Source: Mesorhizobium sp. L-8-3 (GTDB lineage: Bacteria > Pseudomonadota > Alphaproteobacteria > Rhizobiales > Rhizobiaceae). Taken from it: a DNA stretch of 64,000 nucleotides. This document shows positions 1 to 8,521 of this stretch, piece after piece. Within the stretch, counting starts at the first letter, position 1; each line of letters opens with the position of its first letter. The position numbers and the translations under genes were made by a program. Under the pieces are notes generated by a model. The model did not search any database. It saw only the letters and a list, made by a program, of their open reading frames with translations, and was not told the origin of the DNA. Location: NCBI RefSeq assembly GCF_016756615.1, contig NZ_AP023262.1, positions 6,821,501-6,885,500 of the forward strand, read 5' to 3'.

Positions 1-47
1 CCAGTCGCCTGCCGGGCCGGTGCGGTCCGGTCGGCCGAACCGCGCTT

Positions 48-83
48 GAAAAAAGCCCGGCCTGGAAAAGGCCGGGCAAATGC
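48..83 (-). terminator. Rho-independent terminator, minus-strand reading
   Basis: An 8-bp GC-rich inverted repeat (GCCCGGCC / GGCCGGGC) with a 7-nt loop is followed, on the minus strand, by a run of six T. It would end transcription coming from the right, such as the DUF1127 gene ending at 284, although about 200 nt separate them. Bases 1-47 show nothing recognisable. Confidence 0.7.
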
Positions 84-238
84 AGGCTGGCCGGGGGAGC
101 CGGCGGGAGTGGGATAGCCTGCTTAGGGAAGCTTTTTGAGCGGCGGACGCACCGATGGAATCCGTGCTGCCGCTCCTTTCATTCGTCGTGGCATCGGATT
201 CATCCCGATACCGGTGCCCGCTTGTCGGATGCCCGGCA

Positions 239-272
239 GCGTATCGCGTAAAGAGGGTTTGACGCGATACGC
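239..272. other. 11-bp perfect hairpin just downstream of the DUF1127 gene
   Basis: GCGTATCGCGT at 239-249 is the exact reverse complement of 262-272, with a 12-nt loop. It lies 11 nt beyond the stop of the minus-strand DUF1127 gene. There is no T tract, so it may stabilise the mRNA 3' end or bind a protein rather than act as a classic terminator. The role is inference; the inverted repeat is directly visible. Confidence 0.6.
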
Positions 273-283
273 CATTCGGGACT

Positions 284-565
284 TCAGCAGACCCCGCGCG
301 CGGCGGTTTCCTCGTTGCGGGCATGGACGATGTCGTTCAGCCGCGCCGTCGGATCCATGCCGAAGGGCGAGCCCACGGCGACATGGAGGTCGGTGCGCCG
401 GAGGCCGATATCGGCCAGTTCGGCATCGGACATCTCGCCCAGCCGCAGGAATTCGCGGCGATTTTTCCACGAGCGATAAAAGCCCGATGCGGCATTGAGC
501 GCACGCACCGCCCAGCCATGACGCGGGGTGGCGCGCAGCGAGGTCGAGTGGTCGAGCGTGGTCAT
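284..565 (-). CDS. DUF1127 domain protein (93 aa)
   Basis: This small basic protein has a C-terminal half carrying the DUF1127 signature: RREFLRLGEMSDAELADIGL, then a conserved arginine-aspartate pair. The N-terminal 35 residues are unconserved-looking. The start is supported by AAGGAG about 9 nt upstream. DUF1127 proteins are abundant in Rhizobiales; some are RNA-binding or stress and phosphate/carbon regulators, but no function can be assigned to this one. It is divergent from a LysR regulator of the LsrB/VtlR type. Since VtlR of Brucella is known to control DUF1127 genes, this gene is a reasonable target of its neighbour (inference). A hairpin lies just past the stop. Confidence 0.85.
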   Translation of the reverse strand: MTTLDHSTSLRATPRHGWAVRALNAASGFYRSWKNRREFLRLGEMSDAELADIGLRRTDLHVAVGSPFGMDPTARLNDIVHARNEETAARGVC

Positions 566-747
566 TGCGGTGTCTCCTTACGATCCAGGCAAACCCCGTC
601 AGCCCGAAACGGCGCGTGGGAGGACACGCCCTTCCGGCTCGGGTTCGAAAGCCTCATGTGAACGATCGCACTTTGCCGACACCCTATTGATTAGTCCAAC
701 GAATGTTTTTAATCTTACGCATCAACTTTGATGATGAGTTTTCGGCC

Positions 748-1704
748 ATGGCCTCACCGCTCGATCTCGACCAGTTGCAGACCTTCGTCACCATCGCGGA
801 CACCGGAAGCTTCACCCGGGCAGCGGAAGAAGTGCATCGCACCCAGTCGGCCGTCTCCATGCAGATGCGCCGGCTGGAAGAGCGGATTGGCAAGCCCCTG
901 TTCGAGAAGGATGGCCGCACCAACCGGCTGACGGAGGAGGGCGACAGGCTGCTCGCCTATGCGCGCCGCATGCTTCGGCTCAACCGGGAAACGCTCGCTG
1001 CCTTTGACGATTCGAGCCTCGAGGGCCAGGTGCGCATCGGCACGCCCGACGACTACGCGGACCGTTTCCTGCCGGAGATCATGGGCCGCTTCGCGCGCTC
1101 CAATCCGCGCGTCGAGCTGTCGGTGGTCTGCGAGCCGACCATCAACCTGGCCGAGCTCATCCGGCGCGGACATCTCGACATCGCGCTCGTCACGCAATGC
1201 GAGGATGTCCGGCCGGTCGAGATCGTACGCAACGAACCCTTGCTCTGGGTCACTTCCGCCAATCATTCCGTCCATGAGGAGGAGATCCTGCCGATGGCTT
1301 TCGGCCGGCCGACCTGCCAGTGGCGACGCGCGGCCAGCGACGTGCTCCATCAGATGAACCGCGACCACCGCATCCTGTTCACCAGTTGGTCCGCGACGGT
1401 CATCATCGCGGCGGTGCTTTCCGGCCTCGCCGTGTCGGTGTTGCCGGAATGCGCGTTGCGTCCCGGCATGCGGGTGCTCTCCGAGGCCGATGGCTTCGGT
1501 CCCTTGCCCGACATCAAGATCGGCATATTGCGCGGCCATTCGAGCAAGGCCGACATCGTCGATGCGCTTGCCCGGCACATCGCCGAAAGCCTCGACAACA
1601 TCTCCGTCCCGCTCGCCGAGGAGACCGGCACCTTCGATTTCGCCGCACTTGGCGGCATTCGCAGCAAGCGCCTGCGGCCGAACCATGTGATGGCGGGCTG
1701 GTGA
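748..1704 (+). CDS. LysR-family regulator, LsrB/VtlR-like
   Basis: This is a 318-aa LysR regulator. The winged helix-turn-helix covers about residues 5-65 (LDQLQTFVTIADTGSFTRAA, then QSAVSMQMRRLEERIG), followed by a periplasmic-binding-type effector domain of about 200 residues. The N-terminus resembles the rhizobial LsrB and Brucella VtlR group, which act in redox or virulence control. Cysteines in the effector domain (VVCEP, TQCED, TCQW, PECAL) would suit redox sensing, but this is inference. The start at 748 gives the canonical LysR N-terminus; an upstream GTG/ATG region would add 15 unconserved residues. It is divergent from a DUF1127 gene and convergent with an alcohol dehydrogenase. Confidence 0.85.
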   Translation: MASPLDLDQLQTFVTIADTGSFTRAAEEVHRTQSAVSMQMRRLEERIGKPLFEKDGRTNRLTEEGDRLLAYARRMLRLNRETLAAFDDSSLEGQVRIGTPDDYADRFLPEIMGRFARSNPRVELSVVCEPTINLAELIRRGHLDIALVTQCEDVRPVEIVRNEPLLWVTSANHSVHEEEILPMAFGRPTCQWRRAASDVLHQMNRDHRILFTSWSATVIIAAVLSGLAVSVLPECALRPGMRVLSEADGFGPLPDIKIGILRGHSSKADIVDALARHIAESLDNISVPLAEETGTFDFAALGGIRSKRLRPNHVMAGW

Positions 1705-1739
1705 CGCGAATACCGATCCGGCGCTGAGCGAGGTCTCCG

Positions 1740-1755
1740 TCGCCCGGCCGGGCGA
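1740..1755. terminator. GC-rich palindrome between convergent genes
   Basis: TCGCCCGGCCGGGCGA is a perfect 16-bp palindrome lying between the stops of the LysR gene and the convergent alcohol dehydrogenase. There is no T tract, so its role as a bidirectional transcription end is only plausible. Confidence 0.3.
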
Positions 1756-1767
1756 TTGCACGCAGCG

Positions 1768-2808
1768 TCAGAATCTGTCGACGACGGTGATGCCTCGTCC
1801 CTCGAAGCTGTCCATGCGCGTCAGCGCGGCGGGCGCCTCGTCGAGGTGGATGCGCTTGCCGATCAGCTTCTGCGGCGCGAGTGTGCCCGTCTCCAGCATG
1901 TCCATCATGGCCTGGTAGCGGAAGGCCTGCATGCCGTGGCTGCCCAGGATCGCCAGCTCATGGGCAATCACCTTGTCCATGGGGATCGCCGGCCGGGCAT
2001 GATCGTCGAGCATCAGGCCCACCTGCACATGGCGTCCACGGCGACGCAGATTGGCGATCGAGTTGAAACAGGTCCTGGGATGGCCCAGCGCGTCGATCGA
2101 GACATGGGCGCCGCCCCGGGTGACATCCCGCACCGCGCCGACGACGTCCTCGGTGGCCGCCGCATTCACGGTCGCCACCGCGCCGATCTCCCGGGCGAAG
2201 GCGAGTTTGTCCTCGGTCAGGTCGACGGCGACCACATTGGCGCCCATCGCGGTCGCGGTCATGATCGCGGACAGCCCGACCCCACCGCAGCCATGGACAG
2301 CCACCCATTCGCCGGGCAACACCTTGGCCTGGTCGACGATCGCCCGGAAGGACGTAACGAAACGGCAGCCAAGGCTGGCCGCGGTGACGAAGTCGAGCCC
2401 GTCCGGAAGCCGGACCAGATTGACGTCGGCGAAATCGAGGGCGACAAATTCGGCGAAGGACCCCCAGGCGGTGAAGCCCGGCTGGAACTGGTTCTCGCAG
2501 ACCTGGTGATTGCCCGACATGCACTCGTGGCAATGGCCGCAGCCGGCGACGAAGGGAACGGTGACCCGGTCACCGACCCGCCAGCGCCGGACGTCCTTGC
2601 CGACCGACATCACGGTTCCGGCCAGTTCGTGCCCCGGCACATGCGGCAGCACGATGTCGGCGTCGTGCCCCATCCAGCCGTGCCAGTCGCTGCGGCAGAG
2701 GCCGGTCGCCTCGACCTTGACGACGACGCCCGCAGCATCCGGCTCGGGATCGGGCACCGTGCGGATCACGGGAGCCTGGCGGAATGCTTCGAACAGGACG
2801 GCTTTCAT
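1768..2808 (-). CDS. Zinc-dependent alcohol dehydrogenase (MDR family)
   Basis: This 346-aa medium-chain dehydrogenase has the catalytic zinc ligand set (C near residue 38 in GLCRSDWHG, and GHELAGTV), the structural zinc cluster CGHCHECMSGNHQVC, and the Rossmann motif GCGGVGLSA. It should oxidise an alcohol to an aldehyde or ketone with NAD(P), cytosolic; the substrate cannot be read from sequence. Length is normal for the family. An EamA transporter gene lies 27 nt upstream on the same strand, suggesting a two-gene unit for a small metabolite. Alternative roles include threonine- or sorbitol-type dehydrogenases of the same superfamily. Confidence 0.88.
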   Translation of the reverse strand: MKAVLFEAFRQAPVIRTVPDPEPDAAGVVVKVEATGLCRSDWHGWMGHDADIVLPHVPGHELAGTVMSVGKDVRRWRVGDRVTVPFVAGCGHCHECMSGNHQVCENQFQPGFTAWGSFAEFVALDFADVNLVRLPDGLDFVTAASLGCRFVTSFRAIVDQAKVLPGEWVAVHGCGGVGLSAIMTATAMGANVVAVDLTEDKLAFAREIGAVATVNAAATEDVVGAVRDVTRGGAHVSIDALGHPRTCFNSIANLRRRGRHVQVGLMLDDHARPAIPMDKVIAHELAILGSHGMQAFRYQAMMDMLETGTLAPQKLIGKRIHLDEAPAALTRMDSFEGRGITVVDRF

Positions 2809-2835
2809 CGACGTTTCTCCCGCAATCGCGGCGTT

Positions 2836-3786
2836 TTAGCGCTTGCCGCTTCGAATCACCAGGACGTTGCCGAGGGCGACGAGGCCCAGCCCGACGGCCG
2901 CCCAAGGCGTCCATTGATAGCCCTCGAAGACGGTCGAGATCAGCAGCGCGAAGACCGGGAACATCACCGTCGCGTAGCCCGCCCGCGCCCCGCCGATCCG
3001 TCCAAGCAGCGTCAGATAGGCGGCGAAGGCGACCACGGTCGAGACCACCGCGAGAAACAGGAGCGAACCGAGATAGGCTACCGTCGGCTCGATGATGAAG
3101 GGGCGGCCGAAGAGCAGCGCCAGGACGGCGGACCACGCCGTGCCGTAAAGCATGCCCCAGGCGTTCATCGAAATGAGCGGCAGGCCGCGCCGCTGCGCCG
3201 ACGCCGAAACCAGGTTGCCCAGGCAGAAGGACAGCGTGCCGGCCACGCATAGGAGAAGGCCGGTCACCGTACCGCCGGACAATCCGTGTGCGGCCATTTC
3301 CGGCCAGAACATCAAGGCGATGCCGGAAAAGCCGATCAGCCCGCCGGCCAGGATCCGCGCCGACGGGCGCTCGCGCATCACGATCGCGCCGAGCATCATG
3401 TTGACGACCGATGCCAGGGAGAAGACGACGGAAAGAAGGCCGCTCACCAGATGGAGGGCACCGTAGTAGAACAGCAGGAAGTTGGACGAAAAGATCAGCA
3501 CGCCAAGCGCGGCGAAGCGCAGATGGTCGGCAATGGGAAAGCGCAAGGGACGGCGCGACAGGAGCACCCAGCAGAACATCAGCACCGTCGCGATGGCGAA
3601 GCGCCAGACGAGATTGACCTCGTTGGAGACGGTGCCGACCTGCAGCGAGATCGCGAACCAGGAAGCACTCCAGGCGACGACGGTCAGGGCGTAGAGTCCG
3701 TAGTCGATCGGCTCAAACGGCTTGTCGGTGCGCGACGAAGCAAGAGGGGGCGCCGCAACCTGGCGCGGCTGGGACTGGACGTTCAT
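2836..3786 (-). CDS. EamA/DMT-family transporter
   Basis: This 316-aa inner-membrane protein has about ten hydrophobic segments arranged as two EamA repeats of five helices. Characteristic stretches are the first helix around ALTVVAWSASWFAISLQVG and the second repeat starting near GTLSFCLGNLVSASAQ. Members export amino acids, metabolites or toxic compounds; the substrate is unknown. It probably shares a transcript with the zinc alcohol dehydrogenase just downstream. The N-terminal 35 residues are hydrophilic and cytoplasmic. It is divergent from xseA. Confidence 0.85.
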   Translation of the reverse strand: MNVQSQPRQVAAPPLASSRTDKPFEPIDYGLYALTVVAWSASWFAISLQVGTVSNEVNLVWRFAIATVLMFCWVLLSRRPLRFPIADHLRFAALGVLIFSSNFLLFYYGALHLVSGLLSVVFSLASVVNMMLGAIVMRERPSARILAGGLIGFSGIALMFWPEMAAHGLSGGTVTGLLLCVAGTLSFCLGNLVSASAQRRGLPLISMNAWGMLYGTAWSAVLALLFGRPFIIEPTVAYLGSLLFLAVVSTVVAFAAYLTLLGRIGGARAGYATVMFPVFALLISTVFEGYQWTPWAAVGLGLVALGNVLVIRSGKR

Positions 3787-3905
3787 GTGTGCTCCCTAGA
3801 TCCGCCGCCGAGGCAGCGTCCAGCCAATTCTTCTGATCCCTGCATCAGGCGAAGCGATCGACGCGCCACTTGACCTCGGGCGGACAAGGCGCGCCAATCC
3901 GGTTC

Positions 3906-5474
3906 ATGAGCGACTTCCTTGCCAACGATTCGAAGACCAACGCCGCCGAATATACGGTGAGCGAGATATCCGGCGCGCTGAAGCGGGTGGTCGAGGATGC
4001 CTTCGGCAATGTGCGCGTGCGCGGCGAGATTTCCGGCTATCGCGGGCCGCATTCTTCCGGCCACGCCTATTTCTCGCTGAAGGACGACCGTGCCCGCATC
4101 GAGGCAGTGGTGTGGAAGACAACCATGTCCAGGCTGAAATTCCGGCCCGAGGAAGGCATGGAGGTCATCGCCACCGGCAGGCTGACCACCTATCCCGGCT
4201 CGTCCAAATACCAGATTGTCATCGACAATCTGGAGCCCGCCGGCGCCGGCGCGCTGATGGCGCTCCTGGAGGAACGCAAACGCCGGCTCGCCGCCGAGGG
4301 CCTGTTCGACCAGGACCGGAAGCGCCGCCTGCCCTACATGCCGGGCATTATCGGCGTCGTCACCTCGCCGACCGGGGCGGTCATCCGCGACATATTGCAC
4401 CGCATCCGCGATCGTTTCCCCTTGCATGTGCTGGTCTGGCCCGTGCGGGTGCAGGGCGAGACGGCCGGCGCGGAGGTGACGGCGGCGGTCGAAGGTTTCA
4501 ACGCGCTCGCTGCCGACGGGCCGATCCCGCGTCCCGACGTGCTGATCGTGGCGCGCGGAGGCGGCAGCCTCGAGGATCTCTGGGGCTTCAACGACGAGGG
4601 GCTGGCACGCGCCGTCGCCGCCTCGAAGATCCCGGTGATCTCGGCCGTCGGCCACGAGACCGACTGGACGCTGGTCGATTTCGTCGCCGACATGCGTGCT
4701 CCGACGCCGACGGGCGCGGCCGAATTCGCCGTGCCGGTCAAGGCCGAACTGCAGGCGACGCTGGCCAGCCTCGCCGCCAGGCTTTCGGGCGCTACGTCGC
4801 GCGGCGTCGAGCGCAAACGCCAGGCGCTGCGCGCCGCCGGTCGCGCGCTCCCTTCGCCGGACCAGTTGCTGGCGCTGCCGCGCCGCCGTTTCGACGAAGC
4901 CACCGCCCGGCTCGGCCGCGCGCTCGTCGTCAGCACCGAACGCAAGCGCGCGCGGCTCGACGCGGCGCGGATCGCGCCCTCGCTGCTGGCGCGCAGGCTG
5001 GCCGAGGCCCGCCGCCATCTGGATCACGCGGCCGGCCGGCTGCCGAAAGGTGCCCAGGCGGGCCTGCGCGAACGCCGGCGACATCTCGCGACACTCAATG
5101 CCCGCATGACGGTCGAGCCGATTGCCCGGCATGCGGCCGAGCTTCGTCGCGAGGAACAGCGGATCGCCGTGCGGCTGCGCCGGGCCGTCGACGGCCTGCT
5201 CGCTGCCCGCCGCACCCGTTTCAGCCAGGCGGAAAGGATGCTCTCGACGGTCTCCTACCAGTCGATCCTCGAACGCGGCTTCGCCGTGGTGCGCGACGCG
5301 GACGGCCAGACGGTCAAACGCGCAGCAGCGCTGGGGGCCGGTGCCCCGCTCTCGATCCAGTTCGCCGACGGCGTGGCCGGCGCCGTCGCGACCGGCTCGG
5401 CCGATACGCCAAAACCGCGGCCGAAACCGGCCCCCAAGGACAGGTCCGGCGGCCAGCAAGGCTCGCTGTTCTGA
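3906..5474 (+). CDS. xseA: Exodeoxyribonuclease VII large subunit
   Basis: This 522-aa protein is the catalytic large subunit of ExoVII, which with XseB degrades single-stranded DNA from both ends in repair and recombination. Visible features are the N-terminal OB-fold (YTVSEISGALKRVVEDAFGN, RVRGEISGYRG), the catalytic core with VTSPTGAVIRDILHR, the signature ARGGGSLEDLWGFNDE, and SAVGHETDWTLVDFVADMRA. A long arginine-rich coiled-coil region follows, then a proline/lysine-rich tail. The start at 3906 matches the usual N-terminus; an in-frame upstream start would add 12 unlikely residues. No xseB lies beside it. Confidence 0.97.
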   Translation: MSDFLANDSKTNAAEYTVSEISGALKRVVEDAFGNVRVRGEISGYRGPHSSGHAYFSLKDDRARIEAVVWKTTMSRLKFRPEEGMEVIATGRLTTYPGSSKYQIVIDNLEPAGAGALMALLEERKRRLAAEGLFDQDRKRRLPYMPGIIGVVTSPTGAVIRDILHRIRDRFPLHVLVWPVRVQGETAGAEVTAAVEGFNALAADGPIPRPDVLIVARGGGSLEDLWGFNDEGLARAVAASKIPVISAVGHETDWTLVDFVADMRAPTPTGAAEFAVPVKAELQATLASLAARLSGATSRGVERKRQALRAAGRALPSPDQLLALPRRRFDEATARLGRALVVSTERKRARLDAARIAPSLLARRLAEARRHLDHAAGRLPKGAQAGLRERRRHLATLNARMTVEPIARHAAELRREEQRIAVRLRRAVDGLLAARRTRFSQAERMLSTVSYQSILERGFAVVRDADGQTVKRAAALGAGAPLSIQFADGVAGAVATGSADTPKPRPKPAPKDRSGGQQGSLF

Positions 5475-5622
5475 ACAGCGGGGGCGCCCGGACACAGCCT
5501 TAAAGAAGAATGAATGCTGCATTGCACCACGCGCATTGCCGCCATGCAATGTCGTCGCTTCAACCGCGCCGCGACCCTCACTATCTCACCGGCAACAGGA
5601 AATTCACGAAATGGAGGGTCAG

Positions 5623-5763
5623 ATGAACCTTATTCGCAACTATCAGAACTGGCGCCGCGTGCGCGAGACGATCAACGAACTGAACCGCTTGTCGAACCGT
5701 GAACTCGCCGATCTCGGCATCAACCGCGCCGAGATCGACCGGGTGGCGCGTCAGGGCCGCTGA
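5623..5763 (+). CDS. Short DUF1127 protein (46 aa)
   Basis: This 46-aa protein is almost entirely a DUF1127 domain: NWRRVRETINELNRLSNREL, then ADLGINRAEIDRVARQGR. GGAGGGT lies 4-5 nt before the ATG at 5623, which decides this start over the in-frame ATG at 5611. A strong terminator follows 26 nt after the stop, so it is probably monocistronic. Very short DUF1127 proteins are common in Rhizobiales and often highly expressed; some contact RNA or regulators in phosphate and carbon homeostasis. The function here is unknown. Confidence 0.88.
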   Translation: MNLIRNYQNWRRVRETINELNRLSNRELADLGINRAEIDRVARQGR

Positions 5764-5787
5764 TCGATCATTTCAAACGCCGACAAG

Positions 5788-5815
5788 AACCCGCCGCGAA
5801 ACCGGCGGGTTTTTT
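5788..5815 (+). terminator. Rho-independent terminator of the short DUF1127 gene
   Basis: AACCCGCCG pairs with CGGCGGGTT across a 6-nt loop and runs into TTTTTT on the plus strand. It is a textbook intrinsic terminator placed 25 nt after the small gene. Confidence 0.9.
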
Positions 5816-5829
5816 GTTGGGGCCAACAC

Positions 5830-6078
5830 TCACGCGGCGTCCGCGCCAACCTCGGTCGCCTGCGGGCGCGATGCGCCAGACCGGTTGCCGATCGCTGTCA
5901 ACCGCAGCAGATCCCTGTCGCGCATCCCACTCTGATACGCACTGATCAGCCGGCGCGCGACCGCGTCGGCTTCGCCGCCGAGCGATTTCGGCAGGCATCC
6001 GTCGAAGACCTCCTGAAGGAATGCCAGTTCGTGGGGGCGAAAGACCCCGCATTTCACAATGCCTGGAGAAATAGCCAT
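5830..6078 (-). CDS. Small uncharacterised protein (82 aa)
   Basis: This 82-aa soluble protein has no signal peptide or membrane segment. A GGGAGG ribosome-binding site 6 nt before the ATG supports it as a real gene. The N-terminal half (FRPHELAFLQEVFDGCL) followed by an amphipathic helix with VARRLISAYQSGMRDRDLL resembles a group of short rhizobial proteins of unknown function, as I recall them; I cannot name a family. It sits alone between a DUF1127 terminator and a divergent methyltransferase gene. Confidence 0.6.
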   Translation of the reverse strand: MAISPGIVKCGVFRPHELAFLQEVFDGCLPKSLGGEADAVARRLISAYQSGMRDRDLLRLTAIGNRSGASRPQATEVGADAA

Positions 6079-6285
6079 GCCAACCTCCCATTATATGGGC
6101 GGGAGCACACAAGGTCTTTCGACCGACAGAGCCCCATTGCCATGTCATGATGAAGAGGGTTTCCTATCACATTTTGGGGCGATCCTCTAATCACGGAGGA
6201 AGACAAGCAGGAACATGGATATAGCCTGCCCACCTTACGGAGGAGGCGGGAAGGACGTGGCAGTCTATTTGAAGGAGGTTCATCC

Positions 6286-6789
6286 ATGCGCAGGCAGACG
6301 GCCGTCATCGGCTCGGCGGTCTTCTTCGTCGCGGTGCCGCTGGTGGTGGGCGGCATCATTCCGTGGCTGTTGAACGGCTGGCAATTCCGACCGGCCTTCC
6401 CCGGCATGGCGCCGATCCGTCTCGCGGGCATTGCCCTCGTACTTGCCGGCCTGCCGGTGCTGATCGATTCCTTCGCACGCTTTGCGCTCCAGGGACTGGG
6501 CACGCCGGCGCCGGTCGCACCGACGCGGCATCTGGTGGTGACCGGCTTCTATCGCCATGTCCGCAACCCGATGTATGTGGCGGTGCTTGCCGTCATTCTC
6601 GGCCAGGCGCTGCTGTTCGCGGATGTGAGACTTCTCGCCTATGGCTTCGTCTTCTGGCTAGCCTGCCACCTCTTCGTGGTCTTCTACGAGGAACCGACGC
6701 TCAGCCGCAGCTTCGGCGCCGATTATGACGTGTTCCGGGCCAATGTGCCGCGCTGGATTCCGAGGTTCCGTCCGTGGTCGCCGCGGTAA
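6286..6789 (+). CDS. Isoprenylcysteine carboxyl methyltransferase-like membrane protein
   Basis: This 167-aa integral membrane protein has about four hydrophobic segments. It carries the ICMT/PEMT-like signature: LVVTGFYRHVRNPMYVAVL for the SAM-binding histidine/asparagine-proline region, and YEEPTLSRSFGADYDVFRAN with the paired glutamates and RWIPR end. Family members methylate lipids, isoprenylcysteine or small molecules at the membrane with S-adenosylmethionine. The bacterial substrate is unknown. A strong GGAGG lies just upstream of the start. It is complete and monocistronic. Confidence 0.82.
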   Translation: MRRQTAVIGSAVFFVAVPLVVGGIIPWLLNGWQFRPAFPGMAPIRLAGIALVLAGLPVLIDSFARFALQGLGTPAPVAPTRHLVVTGFYRHVRNPMYVAVLAVILGQALLFADVRLLAYGFVFWLACHLFVVFYEEPTLSRSFGADYDVFRANVPRWIPRFRPWSPR

Positions 6790-6938
6790 CGGAAATTCGC
6801 AGCAGGTTGTTGTCACATTGTTTGAATTGATGGCACGCAGATGGCCTGTGGGTATTTCAGGCGAGCCGCAGCGCCACGACCCTCCATTCAGCCAGAGTCT
6901 GACGGCGATGAGATCTATTTTGAGACGCCAAGCGGTTT

Positions 6939-7100
6939 TTGGAAGCCTCGTTGCCGAAAGGTTGCGACAGAACCTCGGAAGCTGCGAGACAACTCGGCCT
7001 CTGCCGCTCAGCTGTCTATCGGGAGATGCGACGAAACGGGATCAGTCGCCCAAGCCGATCTCTTTCCGTTCGTCACCCTCCGTTGCTTGGCGAAGCCAAA
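6939..7100 (+). pseudogene. Possible IS30-type transposase DNA-binding remnant
   Basis: In one frame a helix-turn-helix-like stretch is seen (EAARQLGLCRSAVYREMRRN), which resembles the N-terminal HTH of IS30-family transposases. The reading frame before it is not intact and the catalytic DDE region is absent: the frame runs into the 3' end of the hydantoinase gene on the other strand. I read the whole gap 6790-7101 as a scar of a mobile element. The match is short, so the family is uncertain. Confidence 0.35.
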
Positions 7101-7101
7101 A

Positions 7102-8505
7102 TCAGGCATAGACGCTGCGATCCCTCGCAATGTGATCTCCATGGCCCTTCGCGCCGACCAGAACGCCGTCCCGGACGATCACCTTTCCCCGTAACATGGT
7201 CATCACGGGCCAGCCGGTGATCTCAAGCCCTTCATAGGGCGAATAATCCGACCCGTCGTGCAGAAGGCCGTGCGTCAGCGTCTGCCTGATGCCGGGATCC
7301 CAGATCGCGATATCGGCATCGCCGCCGACGGCGATCGTGCCCTTGCGGGGATACATGCCGTACATTTTTGCGTGGTTCGTCGACGTCAGCGCAACGAAGC
7401 GGTTGATGTCGATACGGCCCTTGACCACTCCTTCCGAGAAAAGGATGGGCAGCCGCACCGCGACGCCTGGAATGCCGTTCGGTATCCAGCGGAAGCTGGT
7501 GCGCCCGCGCGGCGTCAGCTTGCCCTCGGGATCGTCGTATCGGAACGGGCAATGATCCGACGAGAACACCGAGAACACGCCCTGCTGGATGCCTTCCCAG
7601 CACGCCGCCTGACTGGCCGCGTCGCGCGGCGGCGGAGAGCAGACATATTTTGCGCCCTCCATGTTGAGGCCATCGAGATCCTTCTCGGTAAGGACGAGAT
7701 ACTGGGGACACGTCTCGCCGAAAACCTTCAGGCCCCTTTGCTGCGCGCGGCGGATTTCCTCCATCGACTCACGGTTGGAGACGTGAACGATCATCACCGG
7801 CACGTCGGCGATCTCGGCGAGTGAGATCGCGCGATGGGTCGCCTCGCGCTCGACCGCGATCGGACGCGAAGTGGCGTGGAACCGAGGGGCCAAATTGCCG
7901 AGCTGTTCCATCCGGTCCGTCAGGAAGCGAATGGCGTCATAGTTCTCCGCGTGAACCATCACCAGCGCGCGGCTCGACCGGGCGACCGACATAACCCTCA
8001 AGAGATCGAAATCGCTGAGCGCGAGCCCCTCATAGGTCATGAAGACCTTGAACGACGAATAGCCGTCCTCGACCAGCGCCGGCAGCTCCTGCCCGAGAAC
8101 CTGTTCCGTCGGATCGGCGATGATCAGGTGGAAGGAGACGTCGACATAGCACTGGCCTTCGGCCTTGGCGTGGTAATGCTTCAACGCCTCGCGCAGGGAC
8201 TGTCCCTTCTCCTGCAGGCAAAACGGCATGATCGTGGTATTGCCGCCGAATGCCGCGGAGCGCGTTCCGCTTTCGAAATCGTCCGCCATAACGATGCCTT
8301 CGCCGGATGGCTGGGACACATGAACATGGCTGTCGATACCGCCGGGCAGCACCCATTTTTCGCTTGCGTCAACGATGTCCGCCGCTTCGCCGAGATCCTG
8401 GCCGAGAGCGGCAATACGGCCGTCCCGGATACCGACATCGCACGCGAAAACGTCAGACGCCGTCGCGATCCGCCCGCCGCGGATAATGGTGTCGAAAACC
8501 GACAT
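7102..8505 (-). CDS. hydA: Dihydropyrimidinase / D-hydantoinase
   Basis: This 467-aa cyclic amidase of the amidohydrolase superfamily opens hydantoins or dihydropyrimidines to N-carbamoyl acids. Seen are the metal site GGIDSHVHVSQPSG, the carbamylated lysine region SSFKVFMTYEG, HAENYDAI, VHVSNRESMEEI, and the closing SSDHCPFRY with the aspartate. The start at 8505 has a GGGAGAG ribosome-binding site; longer readings overlap the upstream gene. It is the last gene of the dctPQM-amidohydrolase-hydA operon, 16 nt after the amidohydrolase. With the hydantoin racemase of the divergent unit, it supports a cyclic ureide catabolic role. No N-carbamoylase is seen nearby. Confidence 0.9.
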   Translation of the reverse strand: MSVFDTIIRGGRIATASDVFACDVGIRDGRIAALGQDLGEAADIVDASEKWVLPGGIDSHVHVSQPSGEGIVMADDFESGTRSAAFGGNTTIMPFCLQEKGQSLREALKHYHAKAEGQCYVDVSFHLIIADPTEQVLGQELPALVEDGYSSFKVFMTYEGLALSDFDLLRVMSVARSSRALVMVHAENYDAIRFLTDRMEQLGNLAPRFHATSRPIAVEREATHRAISLAEIADVPVMIVHVSNRESMEEIRRAQQRGLKVFGETCPQYLVLTEKDLDGLNMEGAKYVCSPPPRDAASQAACWEGIQQGVFSVFSSDHCPFRYDDPEGKLTPRGRTSFRWIPNGIPGVAVRLPILFSEGVVKGRIDINRFVALTSTNHAKMYGMYPRKGTIAVGGDADIAIWDPGIRQTLTHGLLHDGSDYSPYEGLEITGWPVMTMLRGKVIVRDGVLVGAKGHGDHIARDRSVYA

Positions 8506-8521
8506 TGCACTCTCCCGGAGT

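Noticed and set aside
1756..3252. 498-codon plus-strand frame opposite the alcohol dehydrogenase and EamA genes
   Set aside because: It spans two well-recognised minus-strand genes and shows no domain of its own.
3783..5549. Long open frame on the minus strand across xseA (588 codons)
   Set aside because: It is the antisense of xseA in a high-GC genome. It has no family-like motifs, while the plus strand encodes a full exonuclease subunit.
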